Shown: one piece after another, positions 43,698-52,089 of the stretch
Layout: each line of letters begins with the position of its first letter
How positions within the stretch are numbered: position 1 is the first letter of the stretch
Source: Nitrospira sp.
Lineage (GTDB): Bacteria; Nitrospirota; Nitrospiria; Nitrospirales; Nitrospiraceae
Assembly: GCA_037045225.1 (NCBI GenBank)
Contig: JBAOHZ010000009.1
Location: forward strand, 3,272,001-3,336,000
Direction: 5' to 3'
Length of the DNA: 64,000 nt
The notes under the pieces: model-generated
What the model saw: the letters and a program-made list of their open reading frames with translations, nothing else
Databases searched by the model: none
What the model was told of the DNA's origin: nothing
Translations under genes and position numbers: made by a program

Positions 43698-46600
43698 TCA
43701 GCCAGCGGAATCAGGTTTTTCGGCGACGGCGAGCAGGATCTGTCCGGAGAATGTCCGCACGAGTCTCGGCGGAATCGTCGTGAGCTGGGAAAGGCGGGCG
43801 GAGAGGGCCTCCTCCTGGAATGCGTGCAATTGACCGACACGCAACGCGACACACGATTGGGCCATGCGGTTCAGTATCAGGCGGGCCTCTCCGGTGAACG
43901 CGTCGACGCCTTGTTCCTGCAAGGCGGGGCGATAGAGTGCGGCCAGATCCGCGAAGGGAGTGAGGGCGCTGATGACGAGCTTTCCCCCAGGTCGAAGGAC
44001 ACGGAAGAGTTCTCGAAGCGCATGGAGCGGAGATCGTGAAAAGGTGAGGGAGAGATTTGCCACGATGCGATCGAATGACTGGTCTGCGAAGGGAAGAGTT
44101 TCCAGCGAGCGGCCGAGCACCCACTGCTGAGTGACCGGGGTCGGTCCCGAGATACGCCCTGAAAACAACTGATCTACGTGTGTGAGCGCGTCGTGTGTGG
44201 CGGATTGCGCGTCCTGCAGCGCTGCGAATGAAACGTCCATGCCGACATAGTGCAGCGGCTGGTTGTGATGCCAGGTGTGCGCACGGAGGCGGTAGGAGAG
44301 ATTCAGGAGCAAGAGTCTGGAGAAGGAATGCATGCCGCAGCCGACGTCGAGTAGCGTCAGTCCCCCGTCGAGTGGCTGGAGGAGTTGATACAGCTGGTCG
44401 ACGTATTGCCAGTGCGCCGGGAGCTCATCCAAGGTCCGCGTGAGATCGATGTGCGCAGCCCAAAGGCGTTCTCGGCCACCGATTCCTGTCGCATACTTGA
44501 TGCGAAGTTGATCTCGCTCGAAACGGACGCGAACAGATGTTGCGCGCGAAAGATCGTGGGCGGCTAGGGTGGAAGGGGGGTGCGCGAAGGTGTCCGGCTT
44601 CGAACAGAGCTGTGCGATTCGTTGCCAGGTTGCGTGGCGTGCTGTCGGGGTGACGGTGTCGGCGGTCAGCAGAGGAGATGAGAGGAGCACCCGGCTTCCT
44701 CGTGCTCCGAGTCGATGGAGCACATCGTCCAGAAGCGCCGGGGTCGGGTTGGGTATCTGCGAGTCCGTCGTACCTGGTCCGGCCGTAAGAAGCACGACGT
44801 CGGTTTCACAGTGCGTGAGATCCTCCTGGAGTGCTTTCAGATCCGTATAGTGTGCCGCCACGGCATCGGCGAGGAAATGGTCGATATCGAGTGGAATACC
44901 CAAGAGGTTGCCCAGCCCCAGTCGGACCCCCGCGAGATGTTCCTGCAGGATATCTCGTTGATGGAGGCTCGTCAGGCAATGTTGGAGATCGAGTGTGGGG
45001 TTGAGAAGGAGAAGGCGACGGATCCGTCGGTGCCAGTCTTGCCGACGTAGGGTGATCCGCCCGAGGAGGTCGTGTGCCAAAATAGTGATCGAGGCTCCCG
45101 GGCATTCCTTCTGTGCGAAACTCAGTACCGCATCAAGGTCATCTTCCAGGGAGGTAAGTGTAGTTTGCGCCGCATCCCCGCCACTGAGCCCGATGTGACG
45201 GCTGTGATCGTATCGAATCACCTGTACCCCTGAACCGACGAGCGCATAGGCGAAGCCCACGAAGGCTTGTTGCGTGACTCCATACCCGGGGCAGAGCAGC
45301 ATCAACGGAGGCGGTTCGCTGTGTGTGTGCGAGGGAACATCGTGGCTGAGGGCAATGGTGAGTCCCGCAGGATTGCGTACGGTATGTGTGGTGGTGCGCA
45401 CTGGCGAATTGGCCACCGATTCGGCCAGATCTTGCGGCGCACGGATTCGCGGCGCAAGCAGGCTTCGGAGTCGGTGCTCTTGTGCTGGAGAGAGTTCTTC
45501 GAATCGTATCCCGAGTCGGCATCGCACTGTTTCTGGAAGCATCGGACTCCCCGTTGGCCTGGTCGGGGGGCGACGGGTCCAGACGATACGTGCCGGCCAC
45601 GGTTCTTCGGAACCTTCAAGCTGAGAGTCGATCGGGGAAGGCGTGTTCGGCTCGATGAGGACCAGGTGAATGATCTGGTGAATCTTTGAGGGTTCCGAAT
45701 CGTCAGGTAGTTCGATGCAGGCTCCGTCTAAGCTCAGATTGAGGGCAAGCCAGGGAGGGCGGGTCGATGTACCGGCCTGCCGGATCAAACATGGGACGTG
45801 TAGGCGTATGGCTTCACGTCTGTCTGCGGGGCTTGTCGTGGATGGGAGGCCATCGGCGGGATGGCGGTCTGTGGGAGAAGACAGTGGAAGGATCAACCCC
45901 TCGAAGGTCACGACGGTCGAGCCGTCCTGCAACCCCTCGAGCAGCGACCGGAGGACATTGCGATCGCGCTCACTGCCGGGAGAAAACGCGATCACGAAGT
46001 GTGTGATCGCTTGAAAGGGGAGGTCGGCCGACGTTGCGGGCCGTTCGTGTACCACGCCTTGCAGCTCGAGGAAACTCACCGGTGTTTTGATGACGACATA
46101 GGCCGGTTGCAGGTGGATGGAGGGCGCCAGATCATGGACGGTCAGGAGCGCGCCACCCGTACTTATGTTCCGTAGCAGGCCTCGAAGGGCAGTGCCTCCG
46201 ATCGATAATTGGACGGGAAGCGAGAACAGCTTGCGCTCGGATCGGCGCCGGTCTGATTGGTGTTGTGCTGGGGGTTGAGCAGGTGTGTGAATCGTGCTGC
46301 GTGTCCTGTGCGGGATCGTAACGATCGAAGATTCGGGGGCCTGATCGGTGCTGGCAGCGTACGCGAGATCAGTCGAAGCAGGGATTCGAACTGTGATGGT
46401 CATTCCTCCCTCTGGCGCGTGCTCGATTTCGATAGCGCCTCCGTGTGCCTGGACAATCTGGTGCGCGCGAAAGAACTCTTCAGGTGAAGTCGGGCTGTCA
46501 AGCTGTTCGCGCGAGGCTCCCAAGCGATGTCCGGAGGTTCCCCTGATGGTGAAGCTCGCATACGATTGTGGAACGCTCGAGTCCGGAGGAGTATGGCGTG

Positions 46601-47924
46601 CCATGGCGCCACGCTCGGGTGCAGGGAGAGGAGCTGTTTCAAGGAGGAGCGTAGGAGGAGTGCCGGAATCAGTGGCCTGGCGATGCGCATAGCCGAGCAG
46701 GATTCTCACGAGATGTTCCAGGGCGTCCGCTGCACCTTGAACGCGCGGAAGGTGTTCAGCAAAGCGCGTGGTGACGAGGACCTCCGCTCCCTCCGGTTCC
46801 TGCCGGATTGTGTGCAGAGCCATCTGAATAATGTCGTTCAGCGAAAGGGGGGCGAACTGCAAAGAGGGAGCATGGATTGCCTGGACCAGTTGGTGGCCGA
46901 GTTGGCTGGCCCGCGAGGCCTTTTCAACCATCGTTTCGACATGCTGTTCGATCTTGCTGTCTTGAATGGAGCTCAGCAACCGTTGGGAGTCCTGTAAGAG
47001 CGTGGTGAGAGGTTGTTGGAGTTGGCGCGAGACCAGGGCTGCCTCCCGGGACAGGGTGAGCTGGCGGTTGGTTTCCTGGAGCCGTGATTCCAGTTCCGCG
47101 AGGCGGTCTTGCTGCGCTTTCTGTTGAGAAAGGTCGCGCAGTATGCCCACGGTGCCGAGATAGCGGTGTGTTGAGTTGAAGAGCCCCTTGGCGGTGATCT
47201 CAACCGCGATCGGCGTCGGGGGTTCATCCGATGCCGATTTTCGATAGAGGGTGAGTTCAAGTCGGCGTACCGAACGATTGCCTGCCCGACGTTCGTTCAG
47301 TCGGAATCGCCCACTTGATTCTTGAAGGGGAGGCAGCAGGATCGAATAGTGTTGGCCGGCAAGTTCCTCGGGGGTGTATCCCAACACGGCGGTCACGCTG
47401 GCGCCCACGTAGACAAAGCGACCTTCTCGATCCAGTTCGTAGACCAAGTCGCTCAACGTCTCGATCACTCGTTGGTGGCGTTGGAAGGTGTGGTCGAGTT
47501 TCATTTGGAGGTCGCGCTTTTCAACCGCTTCCTGCACCGAAAACAACAGCTCGCTCACGAAGCCGGGTGAACGTTTGAACAGAAGAAAGTCGGCCCCGTT
47601 TTGTAGTGCCTGGACGGCTGTATGGGAGTCACTGTCGTTGGTCTGGAGGAGGATGGCCGCATAGGGCGCATTGCGACGAAGGCGAGCAAGAATGTCGAGG
47701 CCGCGTTCCGGTGCCAAGTCCTGATCGAGAAGAATGATGTGCCATTCGTTCTGTTGGCTGAACAGCAGGGCCTCTTCGGAGGAGTAACCAGCCTCGATCC
47801 GGCAGCCGGTAAAGAACCCTCTCAGGCTGGAGGTGACCAACTTGATTTCGTCAGGTCGTTCATTGATGAGGAGGATATTGAGGGTCGGTTCAGGCAGCGA
47901 CATGGAAGATTTCATGGTCCTCAA
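43698..47924 (-). CDS. 1408-aa receiver-PAS-pseudokinase-PilZ-PilZ-hydrolase-methyltransferase protein
   Basis: One uninterrupted frame. Residues 15-135: receiver (acceptor Asp about 67 in IILLDQDLAPERG, Lys117). 150-265: PAS (LSDLVYELDREGRFVYVGAS, VLGYTPEELAG). 285-515: histidine-kinase-like region in which the H-box His is replaced (VSRQLQQPLTTLL) and the N box is degenerate. 558-668 and 700-825: PilZ domains with intact RxxxR and NxSxxG motifs (RRSERK, RNISTGG; RREAIR, LNLSLDG). 870-1090: LuxD-like alpha/beta-hydrolase fold (LLCPGYGVTQQAFVGFA, VIRYDHSRHIGLSGG) with HD in place of the nucleophile Ser (LAHDLLGR). 1185-1325: SAM methyltransferase (LLDVGCGMHSF, SLETLPFADQSFDRIV, RVLRPGGKLVIS). 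No membrane helices. Starts at 47924, or the ATG at codon 4 or 8. Probably a c-di-GMP- and phosphorylation-responsive regulator; output inferred only. Confidence 0.88.
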   Translation of the reverse strand: MRTMKSSMSLPEPTLNILLINERPDEIKLVTSSLRGFFTGCRIEAGYSSEEALLFSQQNEWHIILLDQDLAPERGLDILARLRRNAPYAAILLQTNDSDSHTAVQALQNGADFLLFKRSPGFVSELLFSVQEAVEKRDLQMKLDHTFQRHQRVIETLSDLVYELDREGRFVYVGASVTAVLGYTPEELAGQHYSILLPPLQESSGRFRLNERRAGNRSVRRLELTLYRKSASDEPPTPIAVEITAKGLFNSTHRYLGTVGILRDLSQQKAQQDRLAELESRLQETNRQLTLSREAALVSRQLQQPLTTLLQDSQRLLSSIQDSKIEQHVETMVEKASRASQLGHQLVQAIHAPSLQFAPLSLNDIIQMALHTIRQEPEGAEVLVTTRFAEHLPRVQGAADALEHLVRILLGYAHRQATDSGTPPTLLLETAPLPAPERGAMARHTPPDSSVPQSYASFTIRGTSGHRLGASREQLDSPTSPEEFFRAHQIVQAHGGAIEIEHAPEGGMTITVRIPASTDLAYAASTDQAPESSIVTIPHRTRSTIHTPAQPPAQHQSDRRRSERKLFSLPVQLSIGGTALRGLLRNISTGGALLTVHDLAPSIHLQPAYVVIKTPVSFLELQGVVHERPATSADLPFQAITHFVIAFSPGSERDRNVLRSLLEGLQDGSTVVTFEGLILPLSSPTDRHPADGLPSTTSPADRREAIRLHVPCLIRQAGTSTRPPWLALNLSLDGACIELPDDSEPSKIHQIIHLVLIEPNTPSPIDSQLEGSEEPWPARIVWTRRPPTRPTGSPMLPETVRCRLGIRFEELSPAQEHRLRSLLAPRIRAPQDLAESVANSPVRTTTHTVRNPAGLTIALSHDVPSHTHSEPPPLMLLCPGYGVTQQAFVGFAYALVGSGVQVIRYDHSRHIGLSGGDAAQTTLTSLEDDLDAVLSFAQKECPGASITILAHDLLGRITLRRQDWHRRIRRLLLLNPTLDLQHCLTSLHQRDILQEHLAGVRLGLGNLLGIPLDIDHFLADAVAAHYTDLKALQEDLTHCETDVVLLTAGPGTTDSQIPNPTPALLDDVLHRLGARGSRVLLSSPLLTADTVTPTARHATWQRIAQLCSKPDTFAHPPSTLAAHDLSRATSVRVRFERDQLRIKYATGIGGRERLWAAHIDLTRTLDELPAHWQYVDQLYQLLQPLDGGLTLLDVGCGMHSFSRLLLLNLSYRLRAHTWHHNQPLHYVGMDVSFAALQDAQSATHDALTHVDQLFSGRISGPTPVTQQWVLGRSLETLPFADQSFDRIVANLSLTFSRSPLHALRELFRVLRPGGKLVISALTPFADLAALYRPALQEQGVDAFTGEARLILNRMAQSCVALRVGQLHAFQEEALSARLSQLTTIPPRLVRTFSGQILLAVAEKPDSAG

Positions 47925-48304
47925 ACAGGGGTACCATCATTCCACCGGGCTTCGGCTGGACGGACTTCTCGAACGGCATTACCGTATGGTGAAGAATATG
48001 TTCCCCCTTCCAACGGGACAATGATGGACTCAGGAAGTCGGTGGAATTGCATGATTGGTTCAATATCATACACCGCGTTGCGAATCCCAGCCCGCTGCCC
48101 GAGGGGGCGCGGCTACTTCGGTAGGGGCGTTCGATATGACAGGGGAACAAAAATGATCACATCCATGGATTCAGAGCCAATTATGGCAAGGAAGGTGAAT
48201 CGGTGGTGGATTGCGTCGGCCATCTGAAGGCCGGGGTGGTGGAGTGGATGGGGAGCAATGCTCACCGCAGTCACATGACTACGGTGAGCGGGGACTTGTC
48301 GAGC
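47925..48304. other. Intergenic region upstream of the giant signalling gene
   Basis: These 380 bp contain an 86-codon minus-strand frame (47890-48150) that overlaps the signalling gene and lacks support. The right part holds the hairpin at 48260-48289. The rest presumably carries the promoter of the island. Confidence 0.5.
48260..48289 (-). terminator. Hairpin downstream of the His-rich exported protein gene
   Basis: gctcaccg (48260-48267) pairs with cggtgagc (48282-48289), and gtca with tgac pair inside, making an 8+4-bp stem 16 bp after the stop at 48305. No T tract follows, so termination would need Rho or the stem acts on mRNA stability. Confidence 0.55.
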
Positions 48305-49306
48305 TTAGTGCGCTGAGGCGGTGTGGGAGGATTGCGGGCACACCCCAGGAGTCATATACAGCAGGTAGTTTCCCATTCCATGCTGGATGTTGGGATTCTG
48401 GAGGGGATGGTGGTGGACCATCACCATTTCATAATTATCCTGTTTGGTGACCGTGAACCCTTTGTCATTTCTGTAGACCTGGTGGGGGCGAAAATCGCGA
48501 AACGTACCGTCGGCATCCACTTCCGGAACCGTCCGTAGGAGGGTTTCGTTGAGGGTTTTATTCTCCAGGGCGACCATGAGGAGTTCGTCGTGGCCATGCG
48601 GATAGGCAAACTTGACGCAGCCGTCCATGTTGAATTTCAGGGGGGCGGAGAGTACGGAGACGCCAGACTTGATTTCGATACCCTCGTCGGTCTGGTCAGC
48701 GCCCCGTTGGGCGAACTTGCTGTAGCAGACAATGTTGACGCCCACCTGGTAGACATCCATTTCCTGCACCTTGGTGCCCTTCGGCGCAATATACATGGTG
48801 AACCGGGCCATCACATCTTTTGTCGGTGGAGCTTTGTGATAGAACGCCACCACGGACATGAGGTTTTCTCCTTTGCCCAGTTTCACCCCGTAACCATCGG
48901 GAAATCGCGCTTCCGTCATTTCCAAGCCGGCGCCGGCGAAAAACAACGGTTCCCCGTCACAGGAGACGCTGGGCTTGTCGTTGTTAAGCATGAGAATGTG
49001 ATGGAGGTAGTTCTTCGGGAGCGGTTGGCCGTCTTGGGTAAAGACCTCGGACTTATACCCGATCATGTACGTGTCTTCCGGCAACTGGAATACTTTTTTG
49101 GGCATGCTGGAGGCCAGATCGCCGTCGTGCCCGGTCGGCAAATCGACAGGCCCGAATGTGAGGGTGACCGTACGGTCGTCGATGGTGATTTTCGTGTTGC
49201 CTAAACTCGGCATCGTCGGAATCGCGTGGTGATCGTGGCCACCGTCGGCGTACCCTATACTTGTGCCCATCAGCAGCATGACCATCACTAGTAGCGCACG
49301 ATTCAT
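48305..49306 (-). CDS. Exported His-rich protein, possibly copper-binding (PHM-like)
   Basis: The 333-residue protein (GAGGAGG before the ATG) has a signal peptide (ALLVMVMLLMGTSIGYA) and an N-terminal GGHDHHAIPTMP. The mature part has histidine clusters YLHHILMLNN (about residue 100), YPHGHDELLMVA (about 236) and MVMVHHHPLQNPNIQHGMGN (about 296-315), and four cysteines. The HHxxL pattern followed by a later H-x-H/M site recalls copper type II monooxygenases of the peptidylglycine hydroxylase fold, but I cannot confirm this. Periplasmic metal binding is likely. Confidence 0.62.
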   Translation of the reverse strand: MNRALLVMVMLLMGTSIGYADGGHDHHAIPTMPSLGNTKITIDDRTVTLTFGPVDLPTGHDGDLASSMPKKVFQLPEDTYMIGYKSEVFTQDGQPLPKNYLHHILMLNNDKPSVSCDGEPLFFAGAGLEMTEARFPDGYGVKLGKGENLMSVVAFYHKAPPTKDVMARFTMYIAPKGTKVQEMDVYQVGVNIVCYSKFAQRGADQTDEGIEIKSGVSVLSAPLKFNMDGCVKFAYPHGHDELLMVALENKTLNETLLRTVPEVDADGTFRDFRPHQVYRNDKGFTVTKQDNYEMVMVHHHPLQNPNIQHGMGNYLLYMTPGVCPQSSHTASAH

Positions 49307-49381
49307 AGCCCCTCCTCGTTATGACAGACCGGCCGTCCGTGAGTGTGTGTGTGAAACAATGTCGAGCAATGCAGGCGCCCG

Positions 49382-50293
49382 CTAGTGAGTCGTGGGGGGC
49401 GGGGTGAGGCGTTTCCACTGGTACGTGCCGCCATGTTGCCGGGGCGGAATGTTGTCTCTGGTGCCGACCCGCACGTACCACCAAATGCCCTTGGCTTCAG
49501 TGCCGTCTTCGGAGATCACGACCTCGAAGGCCCCTTCACGGTCATTGCCGGTTTGTTTCCAGGTACCCTGCCAGCGCCGGTCATTGAAACTGGTGGTCGA
49601 AAACTGCCCCCCCTGCCAGGTATAGGGGCCGTTGCCGTGGGCATCCAGTGTGGCGACATATTTCTTATTGTCCTCGACTTCAGTGACTTCCCATTCGCCG
49701 CTCAAATTGACGTCGTTCGACCCGGGCGCCGGATTGTCGGAGACGCGACGTATGGTGGCGTCGGGGGCAACTACGGCGGTTCCCATGCCGGTGTCGGGCT
49801 GTCTTGTAGACTCGTGCCAGGTCACGAGGGTCCAGGTGCCGTCCCGTCGTTCCATGACCCCTGTTTCACGCAACGGCATCACCATACGCTGGGTCATGTC
49901 TGCGGGATTGAGATAACGAATATAGTCCAATTCCATCGCGAACCAGGCGATATCTCCCTTGTGCCAGAACTGCAGATAGGTGATGGGAAGTTCTAGCTTG
50001 GCCACGGAGGTGAATTCGGTGTGCATGTCGGCCTCCAAGGCCGTCCAGCCGACATATTTATGTCCATCGATGGTGTATCCGACGGCGTCGGCATCGTGCG
50101 ACATGTATTTGGACATGGTGGGGAGATCCCGGTCGGCGTTCGCTTGCACGATGACGCGCAACGTGGCTTCCGGATCAAGCGGCTCTTTGGCTGCTGCGAG
50201 CGAACTGAGCAGGATGATCGAGAGGCCGCAGATGAAGAGCCGGGACCGTAACCACAGGCGGTTGTATCGGGAGATCAAGGACTGAACAGGCAT
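49382..50293 (-). CDS. Exported protein with SnoaL/NTF2-like domain
   Basis: The 303-residue protein has a signal peptide (LFICGLSIILLSSLAAA). Residues about 38-165 resemble SnoaL/YybH-type NTF2 folds (DPEATLRVIVQANADRDLPT, YMSHDADAVGY, GTWTLVTWHES). The C-terminal part (about 195-300) is a beta-rich module with two copies of a W-rich pattern (NLSGEWEVTEVEDNKKYVAT; RWQGTWKQTGNDREGAFEV, GIWWYVRVGTRD). Function unknown. It lies 75 bp before the His-rich protein gene and may be cotranscribed. Confidence 0.7.
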   Translation of the reverse strand: MPVQSLISRYNRLWLRSRLFICGLSIILLSSLAAAKEPLDPEATLRVIVQANADRDLPTMSKYMSHDADAVGYTIDGHKYVGWTALEADMHTEFTSVAKLELPITYLQFWHKGDIAWFAMELDYIRYLNPADMTQRMVMPLRETGVMERRDGTWTLVTWHESTRQPDTGMGTAVVAPDATIRRVSDNPAPGSNDVNLSGEWEVTEVEDNKKYVATLDAHGNGPYTWQGGQFSTTSFNDRRWQGTWKQTGNDREGAFEVVISEDGTEAKGIWWYVRVGTRDNIPPRQHGGTYQWKRLTPPPTTH

Positions 50294-50378
50294 AAATAAT
50301 ATGCGAATTAGGTGGATGAAAACCTCGGGATTGTACGAGGCGGCAATTGAGCGAGGCTACCTGGGTCTTGAAGTGGTG

Positions 50379-51167
50379 TCAATCGATATTTGCCTCATTG
50401 GGTATCTCAGTAATGGTGCAGGCCACCACCGTCACGTTATCGATTCCTCCCGCATCAAGCGTTGCCTCGATGAGGGTACGGGTGACGCGCGCTGGATTCT
50501 GTTGATGAGGCCTGACGGTTTGCAAAATGTGTTCGTCGGTCAACATTTTGGTGAGGCCGTCTGAGCAGAGGAGCAGAAGGTCTCCGTTGAGAAGATCGAC
50601 AACGAACAGGTCGCTTTCCAGGTGGGAGGCAAGCCCCATGGCGCGGGTGAGCACATGGCGGTTCGGGTGGCGTGCCGCCTGCTCAGGCGTCAGACGCCCG
50701 CTACGGACGTGCTCTTCAATCAGAGTATGGTCTTGCGTCAACTGTCTGATGATGCCGGCTCTCACCAGGTAGGCGCGGCTGTCGCCGATGTTGAGTACGA
50801 GGAGACGGGGCGTCGGCTGCGGCAGAAGATGGGCCAGGACAAGGGTCGTTCCCATGCCGCGTAATGCCGGGTGGTGCTCCGCATGGGTCAGTACGGAGGT
50901 CTGCGCCTGCTGTGCCATGGTCTCAAGACGAGCCGTCGCGTGCGTGGTGTCGTCGACATTGATGTCCGAGGCATTCTCTGCGAGCGTCGGCGCCAATTCA
51001 GCCAGCGAGTCCATCACCAGTTGACTCGCAACGTCTCCGCCGGCATGGCCTCCCATCCCGTCGGCCACGGCCCATAGCCGATGCCGATTGTCGACGAGAA
51101 ACGTGTCTTGATTTGTGTGACGGACCAACCCGCGGTCCGTTTCTCCGAATGCCGTCCATTCCCACAT
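50379..51167 (-). CDS. Second PP2C-family Ser/Thr phosphatase
   Basis: The 262-residue protein has all PP2C motifs: RHTNQDTFLVD, AVADGMGGHAGGDVASQLV, VLNIGDSRAYLVRAG, LLLCSDGLTKMLTD and GGIDNVTVVACT. It is a cytoplasmic single-domain enzyme like the one at 7632-8468 but encoded without a kinase or FHA gene beside it. It lies 17 bp downstream of the RNase-H-fold gene. Its target phosphoproteins are unknown. Confidence 0.94.
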   Translation of the reverse strand: MWEWTAFGETDRGLVRHTNQDTFLVDNRHRLWAVADGMGGHAGGDVASQLVMDSLAELAPTLAENASDINVDDTTHATARLETMAQQAQTSVLTHAEHHPALRGMGTTLVLAHLLPQPTPRLLVLNIGDSRAYLVRAGIIRQLTQDHTLIEEHVRSGRLTPEQAARHPNRHVLTRAMGLASHLESDLFVVDLLNGDLLLLCSDGLTKMLTDEHILQTVRPHQQNPARVTRTLIEATLDAGGIDNVTVVACTITEIPNEANID

Positions 51168-51184
51168 GTCGGTGCGTGCTCAGG

Positions 51185-51958
51185 TTATCCGATCGGTAGG
51201 AGCGACTGGGGACCGTAGCGCATCGTGAGCCGGTCGTACAGCCACTCAGCCAGCGGCTCGAGGTTTCTGGTATCGGCGGCATTATACCGAATGAGCTGAT
51301 CCAGCGCCGCCTCGTCGCCTGCTTGATAGTGGTGCCATAACCGAACGGCCTCCATTCCGTCGAGTGTCAACAGATCGGATTCTCGCGCGATGTCCAACTC
51401 GCGCTCGATGTGTTTAAGGCCTCCCTGCAGGCCCACGCGTCTCGCGGCGAAACAGAGATCGAAGTGGGGAATGGGCACCTGCAAGCCACTGAAACAGGTT
51501 TGGAGATACGGGATATCAAAGACGCTGCCGAAAAACGTGATGAGCAAGTCGGCTTGGTCTATTTCTTCTTGAATCGCGCCACGTGTCAGGTCCTGTCCGC
51601 CGACCAGAGTACGCATGCGACCTTGGCGATAGAGGCCGACGATCGTCACCTGCCCCTCGTGCGCGGACAGTCCGGTCGTTTCGATGTCCAGATAGAGCGC
51701 CCGCGGACCGAAGGTGCGGAACAGTCGCCAGTGGTCGCGGGTCGGCAGGCAGTCGGCAAAATAGGAGGCATTGCGGCGGTCAAGCTGTTCCTGCGCCGAG
51801 GCGAGGTCGTCATCGTACAGAGTTTTGCGCGAGGGGGAGATGCCGGGGATATGTGGCTCACGGCGAAAGGCCGCCCAATCAGCGATGCCACCCTCCCAGA
51901 GCCGCCGCTCCGTGGATGGGCCGATGCCCTTCAGGTGGACGAATGTCGAGGTCAACAT
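51185..51958 (-). CDS. RNase-H-fold exonuclease-like protein with N-terminal HhH-like region
   Basis: From MLTSTFVHLKGIGPSTERRL the protein is 257 aa. The first 35 residues (LKGIGPSTERRLWEGGIADW) resemble a helix-hairpin-helix DNA-binding motif. The rest matches the YprB/RNase_H_2 type of DEDD nucleases: LYLDIETTGLSAHEGQVTIV (DxE), LITFFGSVFDIPYLQTCF (third Asp) and IRYNAADTRNLEPLAEWL (last Asp). It should cleave DNA or RNA, polarity unknown. The longer frame to 52051 was rejected because homology begins at 51958. Confidence 0.83.
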   Translation of the reverse strand: MLTSTFVHLKGIGPSTERRLWEGGIADWAAFRREPHIPGISPSRKTLYDDDLASAQEQLDRRNASYFADCLPTRDHWRLFRTFGPRALYLDIETTGLSAHEGQVTIVGLYRQGRMRTLVGGQDLTRGAIQEEIDQADLLITFFGSVFDIPYLQTCFSGLQVPIPHFDLCFAARRVGLQGGLKHIERELDIARESDLLTLDGMEAVRLWHHYQAGDEAALDQLIRYNAADTRNLEPLAEWLYDRLTMRYGPQSLLPIG

Positions 51959-52089
51959 CGTGCGGCCGCGATCCCCTTCCGCCTGGATTGTAGCCTTGAT
52001 TTCAAGGGATAAACAAGTTAGAGTCCGCGACTGGTGCGGAGTTTCGTACACGTGAGCGGCACAGAGTGTTACGGTGTAGATGAGGGAAC

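Noticed and set aside
43592..43852. An N-terminal extension of the GAF kinase by 87 residues.
   Set aside because: It overlaps the end of the giant protein gene, is rich in Arg/Ser/Pro typical of an out-of-frame read, and the ATG at 43591 has a ribosome site.
43698..47924. The possibility that the giant frame is an assembly or frameshift fusion of several genes.
   Set aside because: There is no internal start with a good ribosome site at the domain borders, the codon pattern is even, and linkers between domains are continuous.
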